DNA of 64,000 nucleotides from Streptomyces sp. 135 (GCF_020026305.1 NZ_CP075691.1:5704001-5768000), one strand, 5' to 3'; positions 18,730-30,115 are shown, numbered from the stretch's first letter. Numbers and translations are program-made. Notes: generated by a model from the letters alone, not told the origin.

Positions 18730-19629
18730 GTGAACCAGAGCGTCGAGCCCCTGGACACCGCCGGCACCACCGACGTCGCCCGTGCGCCGGGGGACCGTGA
18801 GCCGCCCGCCCTGAACGCGATCCCCCGACAGCCGGACCCGCACCCCCGGGCCGAGGCCGGGCCCGCGGCCACCGCCTCCGCGCCCGCTGGCATGACCGCC
18901 ACGCCGATTGCCGACCGGCCTGTGCCCGCTGTCACCGGATCCGCGCCCGCTGCCAAGGCCGCCGCGCCCGCCGTCACACGCCCCCGGCCCCGCCTCTGGC
19001 GGCTGTTGCCCGGCCCGCGTCGTACGCCCTTCACCTTCGGGTACGCGCTCGTTCTCACCGCCACCTCGTTGCTCGGGCGCTACGCCGACCCGCAGCTGGT
19101 CGACGCGTTGCTGCGCGGCTCGAGCACCGACGTCGCGCACCTCGCGCACAACCCCCTCCTGGTCCTCGTCGCCAGTGCCCTGTGGGTCGCGGGCGGCATC
19201 ACCTCGCCGTACGCCGTCGCCTTCCTGCTGGTCCTCACCGCGCTGGAGCGCCGCATCGGCGGCCTGCGCACCGCCGGGGTCTTCCTGCTCGGGCACGTCG
19301 TCGCCACCCTCGCGACGGAGGTCCCGGTCGGTCTGTCCGTCCTCGCGGGCCATCTGCCCGGCAGCTCGCTGCACCGCCTCGACTACGGGATCAGCTTCGG
19401 CGTGGCCGCCAGTATCGGCGCCCTCGCGGGACTGCTCACGCCGTGGCTGCGGTGGGCCGTCCTCGCCGGCTTCGGCTGGATGCTGGTGGAGGACCTGATC
19501 GCGTTCACCGACCCCATGACGAACTGGGGGCACCTGCTCGCGCTCGCGGTCGGCGTCTGCACCTGGCCCCTGCTCAGGCGCGGCCGTCCGTTCCTGGCTC
19601 CCGCTCGGCCGGCCCCGCGCCGCCGCTGA
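18730..19629 (+). CDS. Rhomboid-like integral membrane protein
   Basis: 299 aa from GTG 18730, with GGAAGGAG 10 bases upstream; an in-frame ATG at 18658 has no good ribosome site. The first 100 residues are a Pro/Ala-rich cytoplasmic tail. Residues 105-295 hold about six TM helices in the rhomboid order, including an ERRIGG loop after helix 2, GISFGVAASIG in helix 4 and a late His (WGHLLALAVGV). The canonical GxSG serine is in a GISFG context, so protease activity is uncertain. The substrate is unknown. The 3' end overlaps the convergent methyltransferase gene by 56 bases. Confidence 0.72.
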   Translation: MNQSVEPLDTAGTTDVARAPGDREPPALNAIPRQPDPHPRAEAGPAATASAPAGMTATPIADRPVPAVTGSAPAAKAAAPAVTRPRPRLWRLLPGPRRTPFTFGYALVLTATSLLGRYADPQLVDALLRGSSTDVAHLAHNPLLVLVASALWVAGGITSPYAVAFLLVLTALERRIGGLRTAGVFLLGHVVATLATEVPVGLSVLAGHLPGSSLHRLDYGISFGVAASIGALAGLLTPWLRWAVLAGFGWMLVEDLIAFTDPMTNWGHLLALAVGVCTWPLLRRGRPFLAPARPAPRRR

Positions 19630-20638
19630 GCCCGGCGGGCACCGCCTCCAGCACGGAAGGCCACGTCGCCGTCGGCACGATCCGGGCCAGCGTGAACCCC
19701 GCCGCCGAGAGCAGCGCGGTGAACTCGGCCTCCGTCCGCTCCCGGCCGTCCACGATCGCCGCCATGGCGACGTCCAGCGTCTTGCCGGGGTGCGGACCGT
19801 TGCCCTCGGGCAGCACCGCTTCGACGATCAGGAGGCGGGCGCCGGGCGCCATCGCCGCCCGGCAGTTGCGCAGGATCCGCAGACAGGCGTCGTCCGGCCA
19901 GTCGTGCAGGACGTGCTTGAGGACGTAGAGGTCACCCCCCTTGGGGACCTCCGTGAAGAAGTCCCCGGACTCGGCGCTCCAGCGGCCCCGCACGGCCTCG
20001 TCCCCGCTCAGCAGGTGCGTGCTGATCGCCGGGGTCTGGTCGAAGAGGACCCCGGTCAGGCCGGGCCGCCCGCGCAGCAGCGTCCTCAGGAGGTTGCCGC
20101 GCCCGCCGCCGACGTCCACCACCGTGCCCTGCTCGGGAAAGGGGTACGTCCCCGCGACCGCCGCGTCGATCGGCCCCGAGAGCGACGTCATGCCGGCGTC
20201 GAACAGCTCCCGCAGCGCCGGGTCCCCGGCCAGATACGCGAAGAACGGCTGCCCGAAGGTCCGCTCGAAGGACGGCCCCTCCTTGCGCACCGTCTCCTCC
20301 AGGCCCGCCGAGGTCCGCTGGAACGCCTCGTCGGTCAGCATCACGACCGCCGCGTGCTGCGAGTGCGGCACGTCCGTGCGCAGCGGTTCCGCGAGCGGCG
20401 TGAGGTGGAAGGCGCCCGCCTCGTCCTCGCGGAAGACGTCGCGCGTGGCGAGATAGCGCAGGACGCGGCGCAGATGCCCGGCGTGGGTGTCGGTCAGCTC
20501 CGCCAGCTCCTCGGCGGTGCGCGGCCCGGCCGCCAGGTGGTCGGCGACGCGGCAGCGGGCCGCCGTACGCAGCGCCGCGGAGAACAGGTGACCGAGGGCG
20601 TTCTCCATGAGCTGTCCGGCGAGGTCGGGTCCGTCCAC
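19574..20638 (-). CDS. O-methyltransferase (SAM-dependent, dimerising class)
   Basis: 354 aa from GTG 20638, preceded by GGAGGAG; in-frame codons further upstream lack a ribosome site. The N-terminal winged-helix dimerisation domain (ALGHLFSAALRTAARCRVADHL, TAEELAELT, HLRRVLRYLA) is followed by a SAM-binding Rossmann domain with VVDVGGGRGNLL (motif I), KHVLHDWPDDACLRILRN and a catalytic-region EAVLPEG. This is the acetylserotonin/antibiotic O-methyltransferase fold (PF00891 type). No biosynthetic genes surround it, so the substrate cannot be named. It is divergent from lon across 189 bases. Confidence 0.88.
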   Translation of the reverse strand: MDGPDLAGQLMENALGHLFSAALRTAARCRVADHLAAGPRTAEELAELTDTHAGHLRRVLRYLATRDVFREDEAGAFHLTPLAEPLRTDVPHSQHAAVVMLTDEAFQRTSAGLEETVRKEGPSFERTFGQPFFAYLAGDPALRELFDAGMTSLSGPIDAAVAGTYPFPEQGTVVDVGGGRGNLLRTLLRGRPGLTGVLFDQTPAISTHLLSGDEAVRGRWSAESGDFFTEVPKGGDLYVLKHVLHDWPDDACLRILRNCRAAMAPGARLLIVEAVLPEGNGPHPGKTLDVAMAAIVDGRERTEAEFTALLSAAGFTLARIVPTATWPSVLEAVPAGLSGGAGPAEREPGTDGRA

Positions 20639-20785
20639 CGTGGGTCTCCTCCGTGAGAGTCGGCAAGCCTCCACGGTCCCGAGGGAACGCCGGTCCGTAC
20701 AGAGGGCGATCCGGGCGGGGCGCTGTGTGGCGCCCTGATCGCTGAGAGCGAACAACGCTTGGGGAACATTGCGGCGCTCATAAGC

Positions 20786-20806
20786 ATTGAGTCGGTACAG
20801 CTCAAC
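20786..20806. promoter_or_regulatory. HspR operator (HAIR element) upstream of lon
   Basis: TTGAG (20787-20791), 9 bases, CTCAA (20801-20805) matches the HAIR consensus CTTGAGT-N7-ACTCAAG in spacing and in all but the outermost or central-edge bases. It lies 22 bases before the lon start. HspR is known to repress lon in S. lividans; the match here is seen directly. Confidence 0.85.
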
Positions 20807-20827
20807 TTGAATGCCGAAAGGGAGATC

Positions 20828-23266
<2,439 letters not shown>

Positions 23267-23274
23267 CGCGGCAC

Positions 23275-23311
23275 AACGGCGGCCGTCCCGGTCCACGGGG
23301 CGGCCGCCGTT
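23275..23311. terminator. Terminator hairpin between convergent lon and muramidase genes
   Basis: A 15-bp stem with one G-T pair (AACGGCGGCCGTCCC / GGGGCGGCCGCCGTT) and a 7-base loop starts 8 bases after the lon stop and ends 29 bases before the stop of the convergent GH25 gene. It can serve both strands. Confidence 0.85.
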
Positions 23312-23340
23312 CGCGTGCTCGGGCATGGGCTCTTGCGGGC

Positions 23341-24183
23341 TCAGCCGTTGGCGAGCGCCTGGACCCTGTCGTAGGCGCCGTTGAACTTGTTGTGGTCACC
23401 GACCGTCGGCCCGGAGGAGGTGTACTGCCACATGGTGTGGAAGCCCCAGCCGGCGGGGAGTTCGCCCGGGCTGGTGTCGTAGCGGGCGATCCACAGCGGG
23501 TTGCTGGCGCCGAAGCCGCCGTAGTTGCCGGTGCACTGCTTCCACCAGCTGGTGGCGGTGTAGATCACGGCATCGCGGCCCGTGCGCGCCTTGTACGTGT
23601 TCAAGAAGTCCCGGATCCAGCTGACCATGCCGGACTGCGTCTTGCCGAAGCAGGCCGCCCCGTACGGGTTCCACTCGATGTCCAGCGCGCCGGGGAGCGT
23701 CCTGCCGTCGCGGGACCAGCCGCCGCCGTTGTCCACGAAGTAGTTGGCCTGGGCGGCGCCGCTCGCGGTGTCGGGCGTCGCGAAGTGGTACGCGCCGCGG
23801 ATCATGCCCACGTTGTACGAACCGTTGTACTGCTGGGCGAAGTAGGGGTTCTTGTAGTACGTGCCCTCGGTGGCCTTCACGTAGGCCCACTTCACGCCGC
23901 TGTTCCAGAGCGTGGACCAGGCGACGTTGCCCTGGTGGCTGCTGACGTCGACGCCCTCGGTCTGGGTGGCGCCGCCGCCGGTGGGCAGACCGCCCTGGCC
24001 GTCGTGTTCGATGACGCCCTGGCCGAGGCGGGCGGAGCCGCGCGGGGGGACGTCGTCCGCCTGGGCCGCCGTGGGGAGCGTCAGGAGGAGGGAGAGGGCG
24101 GACAGGACTGCGAGGAGGACCGCCGCCGGCGAGAAGCGGGCGGGGCGGGAGCGGCGGGAGGGGCCGGGTCTGTGCACGGACAT
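23341..24183 (-). CDS. Secreted GH25 muramidase (lysozyme M1-like)
   Basis: 280 aa from ATG 24183 with GGAGG upstream. A signal peptide (charged RRSRPAR, hydrophobic 18-38, cleavage near TAAQA-DD) directs export. The GH25 barrel (76-280) has catalytic-type acids Asp79 in EGVDVSSHQG and Asp168/Glu170 in ALDIEWNP, plus the conserved YVKATEGTYY and AYHFA segments. It hydrolyses the beta-1,4 bond after N-acetylmuramic acid in peptidoglycan. Length is typical for a single-domain enzyme without wall-binding repeats. Probable roles are wall turnover or predation on other bacteria. Confidence 0.93.
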   Translation of the reverse strand: MSVHRPGPSRRSRPARFSPAAVLLAVLSALSLLLTLPTAAQADDVPPRGSARLGQGVIEHDGQGGLPTGGGATQTEGVDVSSHQGNVAWSTLWNSGVKWAYVKATEGTYYKNPYFAQQYNGSYNVGMIRGAYHFATPDTASGAAQANYFVDNGGGWSRDGRTLPGALDIEWNPYGAACFGKTQSGMVSWIRDFLNTYKARTGRDAVIYTATSWWKQCTGNYGGFGASNPLWIARYDTSPGELPAGWGFHTMWQYTSSGPTVGDHNKFNGAYDRVQALANG

Positions 24184-24233
24184 CTGCGTGCCTCCGAAGG
24201 CCTCGGTGGTGCTCTGGGGGGACCTTGCGACAG

Positions 24234-24248
24234 GTTCATGGTGTGAAC
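24234..24248. promoter_or_regulatory. Candidate operator, GTTCA-N5-TGAAC
   Basis: A 5+5 inverted repeat (GTTCATGGTGTGAAC) lies 51 bases upstream of the muramidase start. The GTTCA halves recall PhoP-box units, but the arrangement is inverted rather than direct, so the regulator is not identified. Confidence 0.3.
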
Positions 24249-24351
24249 ATGTCACTTGAAAAGCTACGCACGTAGACCGCCGCGGGGGAAGGGGGTCAGA
24301 GTGGTGCCGTTGGTCCACTCCTGTGGCGGTGCCGTGGGAGCGGCACGGTTT

Positions 24352-24373
24352 TGACCTTGCGAAATACTGGTCA
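24352..24373. promoter_or_regulatory. Candidate MarR operator, TGACC-N12-GGTCA
   Basis: An inverted repeat about 70 bases before the marR-type gene with an AT-richer centre (TTGCGAAATACT). The position is right for autoregulation; only 5-base arms match. Confidence 0.35.
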
Positions 24374-24442
24374 GGCCGCTGGCGCCGCGCCCGCGGCGCG
24401 AGAGTCTTCCGGCGATAACTTTCAGAATCGGGAAAGCGGGAC

Positions 24443-24931
24443 ATGGGTGCTGCAAAGAAGGGCGTGAAGGACGGGGCGTACGGTGACGCCGAACCGGGGG
24501 TGGACCGCGAGTTCCTCTCCCTGGAACGGGAGTTGTCGCTCCTGATGCGCCGCGCGCGGGCCTCCTCCGGCGAGATGGCGCGCCAGGTACACCCCGACCT
24601 GGAGCCCGCCGCGTACGGCCTCCTCGTCTGCCTGGACGACTCGGGGCCGCAGCGGGCCACCGACCTCGCCGCGTACATCGGGGTCGGCAAGGCGACGATG
24701 AGCCGTCAGCTGCGGGCCATGGAGGAACTCGGCCTGGTCTCCCGCGAACCCGACCCCGCCGACGGCCGCGCCTGGCTCATCCGGCTCACGCCCGACGGCC
24801 GCACCCGCTTCCGCACGGTGCGCGCCGCCCGCCGCGCGCGGTACGTGCGCCAACTCCAGGGCTGGGACCGGTCGGAGGTCGCCGAACTGGCCCGGCTGCT
24901 CGGCCAGCTGAACGCGAGCGCCGAGTCATGA
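24443..24931 (+). CDS. MarR-family transcriptional regulator
   Basis: 162 aa. The winged-helix core runs from about residue 40 to 125: HPDLEPAAYGLLVCLDD, RATDLAAYIGVGKATMSRQLRAMEELGLVSRE and a wing DPADGRAWLIRLTPDG. Flanking helices form the dimer interface. Regulators of this type usually respond to small phenolic ligands or oxidants and control a neighbouring gene. The divergent neighbour is the GH25 muramidase, across 259 bases holding two inverted repeats. The start ATG 24443 has a GGGAAAGCGGG stretch upstream. Confidence 0.9.
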   Translation: MGAAKKGVKDGAYGDAEPGVDREFLSLERELSLLMRRARASSGEMARQVHPDLEPAAYGLLVCLDDSGPQRATDLAAYIGVGKATMSRQLRAMEELGLVSREPDPADGRAWLIRLTPDGRTRFRTVRAARRARYVRQLQGWDRSEVAELARLLGQLNASAES

Positions 24932-24944
24932 GCCGGGGGCGCCC

Positions 24945-24967
24945 GTGACCGGGTGAGCGCCGGTCAC
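24945..24967. terminator. Short hairpin between convergent marR-type and phosphatase genes
   Basis: GTGACCGG (24945-24952), 7-base loop, CCGGTCAC (24960-24967). It overlaps the stop of the minus-strand phosphatase gene. Small, but placed where a shared terminator is expected. Confidence 0.45.
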
Positions 24968-25809
24968 AGCTCCACGTACACCGCCGCGGCGTCGTCGTGG
25001 CGCTTGCCGCGCGGGAAGGCGAGGCGGTCGGGATCGGCGTGCTCCAACTCGCGCACCCGGTCGAGGAGGTGCTGCGGGCCCTCCTTGCGCAGCAGCGCGA
25101 AGCACTCCGCCCAGTCGCCCTCGCGGAAGGTCTCGACCCAGCGCGCCGCCCCGTCGGTGAGCGCCGCCACCGCCGTCACGTCCGCCCGCGGCGTCTCGCC
25201 GGTGACCGCGCGCGCCGCGGCCGAGGGGTCCGCCGCGGCCGTGAAGAAGCCGTCCTCGGCGTTGCGCAGCGCCTCGACCGCCGCCCCGTAGGCCCGGCCC
25301 GCCACCTCCCGCTCCGCCGAGCCGCGCGGCAGGGCGCGCACCTGGTCGCGCAGGGCCTGGACGGCGGGCGGCAGTTCGGCGAGGCGGCGGTCGAGGATGG
25401 CGGTCACGTCGCCGCCCTCGCCCGTCATGAGGAGCGCCGAGTCGGACAGGACCAGATGCTCGACGCGCTCGGCGTCCCACCGCATGAGCACCACCGTTGC
25501 CTGAGGTGTGCGCGGGTGAGAAAGGTCACAGGTTGAACTATGGGCGTCGGCGGTACGCGTGATGGCGGCCGACAGGACCTCAGGGAGCGTCATATCCCGT
25601 CGCGAAACGGACAGTTCGCCCAGTGCGCCGCCGAGTCGCGCCGTGAACCAGGGAACGGAATGCAGACAGCCCATGGACCCCTCCGGTGGGGTCACGCCGT
25701 CCAGGAGGACGAGCGATCCGCCCTGTCCGGAAGCGGGAAGCGCGACCGACGCGTAGTCCTCGTTGGGGCGTGCGGGGTCTCCGGGCTCAGTGGCGAGTTC
25801 GATACGCAT
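24964..25809 (-). CDS. PP2C-like serine/threonine phosphatase
   Basis: 281 aa. PP2C motifs are in order: RPNEDYA (metal-binding Asp), LVLLDGVTPPEG (metal site), VLSDSALLM, AALTDGAARW and the C-terminal KRHDDAAAVYVEL, where the paired Asp normally completes the metal centre. The second motif has Gly but lacks the usual DG-x-GG run, so it is a divergent member. No sensor domain or membrane segment is seen, so it would be a soluble phosphatase. It is transcribed away from the conservon. The target is unknown. Confidence 0.78.
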   Translation of the reverse strand: MRIELATEPGDPARPNEDYASVALPASGQGGSLVLLDGVTPPEGSMGCLHSVPWFTARLGGALGELSVSRRDMTLPEVLSAAITRTADAHSSTCDLSHPRTPQATVVLMRWDAERVEHLVLSDSALLMTGEGGDVTAILDRRLAELPPAVQALRDQVRALPRGSAEREVAGRAYGAAVEALRNAEDGFFTAAADPSAAARAVTGETPRADVTAVAALTDGAARWVETFREGDWAECFALLRKEGPQHLLDRVRELEHADPDRLAFPRGKRHDDAAAVYVEL

Positions 25810-26168
25810 TCAGCCAGTCTGCACGAGCCCTTCACGGGGGCAGGTGAGAACCGGAAACGGGCCCGGCATTGGCCCGGACCAGCAGGTCACGCGCCGGAAT
25901 TGGGCCGGAATGATCAACTCCGCCGGGGTGTGGCGGCGCATCCTGCCAAAGACCGGTCGGCGACGTCCAACCGGCGCACCGCATATGCCCCGTGATCCGC
26001 ACACCGGGACTTGCCCGCCAACTCCCCGCCGATGTTCACTCCTTCGGGTGGCCAGGCATGCGATGCGCGACCGCCACTCACCGGCACTGGAAGGGTCAGG
26101 GGCCGTACCGGGGGCGCGCTCGTGTTGACGGATCGTCACCCGGGCACATGGGCAGACGAAAAACAGGA
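25810..26168. other. 359-base intergenic region upstream of the conservon
   Basis: No supported gene. It holds the promoter of the phosphatase gene on one side. Near the right end it has a TTGACG hexamer (26125-26130), a possible -35 for the conservon with no clear -10. The left part is less GC-rich than its surroundings. Confidence 0.5.
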
Positions 26169-29100
26169 ATGCGAGCACCGGTGCAGAAGATGCGGCCTCG
26201 GCGCAAAGGCAAGCAGACGGCCCCGGAAGGGGCCACGCCGGGCGCGCCCCATCCGACCGAGCGTGCCAAGGGCCCCGGAGGGTCTGACATGACGGTGCCC
26301 ACGACGCCCGACGGGCAGGCTTCGGCGCCCGGCGCCTCCGCGGGGTCCGGCGGGCTGCCGGGAGTGTCCGGTGCGTCCGCGGGGCAAGCGACGACCCACG
26401 GAACCCTCGCGGGGCAAGCGGGGGAGCCCGGCGCCTCCGCGGGGCGGACGGCGGGGTCCGGTGCGTCCACGGCGTCCGGTGGGCTGCCGGGTATGGAGTC
26501 CGGTGCGTCCGGCGGGCGGCCAGGAATGTCCGGCGCCCCCGGGGAGCAAGCGGCGGCCCAGGGAACCCTCGCGGGGCACACTGCGCGGCCCGGTGCCTCC
26601 GGCGGGCGGGCCGCGACGCCGTCGGCCGAGCAGGCCACCCCCGCCGGGGACGCCGCCAAGGCCGCTGCCGCGGCTGCCGCCGGCGTGCACAAGAAGCCCA
26701 CCGCCCGCGTGCGCAACCGGCTGATCGTCGCCGTGGCGGTGGTGGCCGCCGCCATCGCCGGAGCGGGTGCGCCCGCCATCGTCGCCGCCTCCGGCCGGCT
26801 GAACGACACGCAGAGCCTCGTCACCCTCGCCGAGCAGACCCAGCAGGCCGTCTCCCTCGGCCACTCGCTGGCCGACGAGCGCGACGAGGTCACCTCCTTC
26901 ATCGCCGCGGGCCGCCCTGGGGGCAAGGGCCTGTCCGAGAGCCGCAGCGCCCGCGTGGACCGGCAGATCGACGAGCTGCGCGGCGCCGACGCCCCCGCCG
27001 GGCTGCGCGACGACCTCGCCGACATCGCCGGCGTCCGCCGCGCCGCGCTCACCGGCAAGAGCACCGCCCTCGAAGCGCACGAGGCGTACACGAAGGTCAT
27101 CACCGAACTCCACGGCCTTACCCGCGACCTGGCCGAGCAGCTGCCGCCCGAGGCCAACAAGGGCGCCCTCGCCCTCGCCGACCTCGACCACGCCGTCGAG
27201 CAGGCCGCCGCCGCCCGTGGCCTCCTCCTCGCCGCCCTCGCCGTACGGCCCTCCACGTCCACGTCCACCACCGTCGACCCGGTCACGGGACTGCCGACCA
27301 CCGGCACGGGCGAATCGCCGGCCGACGGAAAGCGCCGCGACGGCCTGAGCGCCGCCGCCCAGCAGGCCCACCTCCGGGAGAAGGCCGCCCTCGCGGACTT
27401 CCGCGACGCCGCCGACGACCCGGCCCGCGTCACGTACGAGTCGACCGTCACGGGCGCCGAGGTCACCGCCGCCGAGAAGTACCTCGCCCGGCTCACCGAC
27501 CAGGCCACGCTCTCCGCCGCCGAACGGGACCTCGACCCCAAGAAGGTCGACGCCGCGCTCTCCGCCCGCATCGAGACGATGCGCGGCGCCGAGTCCGCGC
27601 TCGGCGTCGAGCGCACCAAGCACCTCGCCCAGCTGCGCGACGACGACGTCACGGCGCTGGAGATCCGCATCGCGCTCGTCGGCGTCTGCCTGCTCGTCGC
27701 GGTCGGCGTCTCCATGGCGATGGCCCGTTCGCTGACCCGTCCGCTGGCCGTCCTGCGCCTCGGCTCGGCCCGCCTCGCCACCGAGCCGGCACCCCAGGAG
27801 CCGATCCGCTTCACCGGCCGCGACGACGAGTTCGCCCAGGTCGTCCGCTCCGTCAACGCCCTGCACGGCCACGCCGCCGCCCTGACCGAGCGTCTGACGA
27901 CCCTCGAAGCGGACCGCAAGCACCTCATCGGCAAGCGCCAGGCCATGGCCGACGAGCGCGAGGCCCTGCGCGCCGAACTGGCCGAGGCCTCGGCGCACCT
28001 GGACCGCGTACGCCAGTCCATCCACGGCACCTTCGTCAACCTGGCCCTGCGCACCCTCGGTCTCGTCGAGCGCCAGCTCGCCGTCATCGAGAACCTGGAG
28101 GACCGCGAGCAGGACCCCGAGCGTCTCGCCACGCTCTTCAAGCTCGACCACTTCGCCACGGTCATGCGCCGCCACAGCGAGAACCTCCTGGTCCTCGCGG
28201 GCGCCGAGCACGGCCACCAGCACCCGGGGCCGGTCCCGCTCGTCGACGTCGTGCGTGCCGCCGTCTCCGAGATCGAGCGGTACGAGCGGGTACGCATCGC
28301 CACGCTGCCGCCGCACGCGCACGTCGCCGGTTTCGCCGCGGACGACATCAGTCACCTCACCGCCGAACTCCTGGAGAACGCCACGTCGTTCTCGCCGCCG
28401 GACGCCTCCGTCGAGGTCTCCGGGTGGCTCCTGGAGAGCGGCGAGGTCATGCTCTCCGTCCAGGACGAGGGCATCGGTGTCACCAAGGACCGCATGGAGG
28501 AGCTGAACGCGCGCCTCGCGGACTTCGACCCCGACGCGGCGTACGACCAGGAGAGCGGGGACGGCCTCGGCCTCGGTCTGTACGTCGTCGCCCGGCTCGC
28601 GGCGCGGCACGGCGTGCGGGTGCGGCTGCGGGAGCAGAAGCAGGGCGGTGTCGCGGCGGTCGTGGTGCTGCCCAAGCCGATCCTGGCGCAGGCGCCCTCG
28701 ACGACCGCGGTGGTCCCGCCGCCGCGGGGCGGCGAGCCCGTGACGCACCTGCCCGGCTCGGAGGCCGAGGCCAACTCCAACGTCCTGCCGGGCCGGTCGG
28801 CCGCCGCCCCCGGCGAGGACCCGCTGATCGCGGCGGCCGAGCGCACCGTGGAGTCGGCCCTGCCGAAGCTCCAGGAAGCGTCGGCGACCGGGGCCGCCCC
28901 CGAGACCGAGCCGCAGCCCGACGCCCATGCCGACGCCGAGCCGCAGTCCGAGACCGAGCCCCGGTCCGAGACCGAGCCCCGGCCCGGCGCCGACTCCGAG
29001 CCCACGCCGCCGCCGTCCGCGGAGACGACCATGGAGCTCATGGTCCCCGCCGCCCCGGAGGCGGACGGGGACGCCGGCCCGGAAGCCAAGGCCGGATCCG

Positions 29101-29600
29101 CCCCGGAGCCCGCCCCCGAGGCGGGGCCGCAGGCCGGAAGCGAGCCCCGGTCCGAGGCCGGCCGCAGGCTCGGAGCCGAAGCCACAGCCCCGGCCGGGCG
29201 GCAGCCCGGAAGCGTGCCCGAGGCCGCAGCCGAGGCTGGGCCGCAGCCCGGAAGCGAGACCCACACCGACGCCGGGCGGCAGGCCGAAGCCGTGCCCGCG
29301 CCGCCCAAGTGGGAACGCGTCACCGACAAGGGCCTGCCCAAGCGCACGCCGAAGATCACCGCGCCCGCGAGCACCGCGCCCAAGCCGCGCGGTTCCGTGG
29401 ACGCCGAAGCACTCCGACGCCGCCTCGGCGGCTTCCACCAGGGCGCGCAGAGCGGCCGACGGGACGTGGAGGCCGAGATCGCCGGGGAGGCGAACCCGTC
29501 GGACCCGAAGGACCAGCCGGGTCCATCTGACGAACGTAACGAAAAGACGACAAACGCCGCAGACGTAATGGGGGACTCAGTCGAGGAGGCAAGCAGTTGA
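26169..29600 (+). CDS. cvnA: Conservon histidine kinase-like protein CvnA (nitrate/sulphate-sensing domain type)
   Basis: About 1143 aa. The start is uncertain among ATG 26148, ATG 26169, GTG 26181 and ATG 26190; none has a strong ribosome site. Order: basic tail, a Gly/Ser/Ala repeat region (residues 45-165), TM1 (RLIVAVAVVAAAIAGAGAPAIV), a NIT-type sensor (SLADERDEVTSFIA, HAVEQAAAARGLLLAAL), TM2 (IALVGVCLLVAVGVSMAMA), HAMP, a dimerisation helix (LDHFATVMRRHSENLLVLAG), and an ATPase domain with ELLENATSFSPP, QDEGIGV and GDGLGLGLYVV. A long Glu/Pro/Gly-rich repetitive tail closes it. In conservons, CvnA recruits CvnB, C and D to the membrane like an activated receptor with a small G protein; phosphotransfer is not proven. 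The stop overlaps cvnB. Confidence 0.9.
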   Translation: MRAPVQKMRPRRKGKQTAPEGATPGAPHPTERAKGPGGSDMTVPTTPDGQASAPGASAGSGGLPGVSGASAGQATTHGTLAGQAGEPGASAGRTAGSGASTASGGLPGMESGASGGRPGMSGAPGEQAAAQGTLAGHTARPGASGGRAATPSAEQATPAGDAAKAAAAAAAGVHKKPTARVRNRLIVAVAVVAAAIAGAGAPAIVAASGRLNDTQSLVTLAEQTQQAVSLGHSLADERDEVTSFIAAGRPGGKGLSESRSARVDRQIDELRGADAPAGLRDDLADIAGVRRAALTGKSTALEAHEAYTKVITELHGLTRDLAEQLPPEANKGALALADLDHAVEQAAAARGLLLAALAVRPSTSTSTTVDPVTGLPTTGTGESPADGKRRDGLSAAAQQAHLREKAALADFRDAADDPARVTYESTVTGAEVTAAEKYLARLTDQATLSAAERDLDPKKVDAALSARIETMRGAESALGVERTKHLAQLRDDDVTALEIRIALVGVCLLVAVGVSMAMARSLTRPLAVLRLGSARLATEPAPQEPIRFTGRDDEFAQVVRSVNALHGHAAALTERLTTLEADRKHLIGKRQAMADEREALRAELAEASAHLDRVRQSIHGTFVNLALRTLGLVERQLAVIENLEDREQDPERLATLFKLDHFATVMRRHSENLLVLAGAEHGHQHPGPVPLVDVVRAAVSEIERYERVRIATLPPHAHVAGFAADDISHLTAELLENATSFSPPDASVEVSGWLLESGEVMLSVQDEGIGVTKDRMEELNARLADFDPDAAYDQESGDGLGLGLYVVARLAARHGVRVRLREQKQGGVAAVVVLPKPILAQAPSTTAVVPPPRGGEPVTHLPGSEAEANSNVLPGRSAAAPGEDPLIAAAERTVESALPKLQEASATGAAPETEPQPDAHADAEPQSETEPRSETEPRPGADSEPTPPPSAETTMELMVPAAPEADGDAGPEAKAGSAPEPAPEAGPQAGSEPRSEAGRRLGAEATAPAGRQPGSVPEAAAEAGPQPGSETHTDAGRQAEAVPAPPKWERVTDKGLPKRTPKITAPASTAPKPRGSVDAEALRRRLGGFHQGAQSGRRDVEAEIAGEANPSDPKDQPGPSDERNEKTTNAADVMGDSVEEASS

Positions 29601-30115
29601 CTGCGCCCATGCGCACGCCCAGTTCTTCCGCCGCACCCGCCACGCCCGCTCCATACGGCCTGAGCAGCGAAGCCCGCAATCTGCACTGGCTGCTGACGAA
29701 CCTCGTGGAGGAGGTGCCCGGAATCCTCTCCGTCGCGGTGGTCTCCTCCGACGGACTGCTGCTGCTCTCCTCCGACCCCGGGCGCAACGCCGAGCGCCCG
29801 GCGACGGCCCCCAGCGGTCCCAAGGGGTCCAGCGCCGACCTGGCCACCATCGTCTCGGGGCTCGGCTCCCTCACCATCGGCGCCGCCAAGCTGATGGACG
29901 GCGGAGGGGTCAAGCAGACCGTGGTCGCGATGGCGGAGGGCAGCCTCTTCGTCATGTCGATCAGCGACGGCTCGCTGCTCGGCGTGCATGCCACCCCGGA
30001 CTGCGACATGAGCGTCGTCGCGTACCACATGGCGCTCTTCGTCGGCCGCGCCGGGCACGTCCTCACCCCCGAACTCCGCAGCGAGCTGCGCCAGTCGATG
30101 GAGAGCGCCCGATGA
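29597..30115 (+). CDS. cvnB: Roadblock/LC7-domain protein CvnB
   Basis: 172 aa. The roadblock/LC7 fold (MglB-like) spans about 28-150: LHWLLTNLVEEVPGILSVAVVSSDGLLLLSS, TIVSGLGSLTIGAAKLMDGGGV and LFVMSISDGSLLGVHATPDCDMSVVAYHMALF. MglB-type proteins act as GTPase-activating partners for small Ras-like proteins, here presumably CvnD two genes downstream. The start overlaps the cvnA stop by 4 bases and the stop overlaps cvnC by 4 bases, so the products are made in step. Confidence 0.94.
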   Translation: MTAPMRTPSSSAAPATPAPYGLSSEARNLHWLLTNLVEEVPGILSVAVVSSDGLLLLSSDPGRNAERPATAPSGPKGSSADLATIVSGLGSLTIGAAKLMDGGGVKQTVVAMAEGSLFVMSISDGSLLGVHATPDCDMSVVAYHMALFVGRAGHVLTPELRSELRQSMESAR

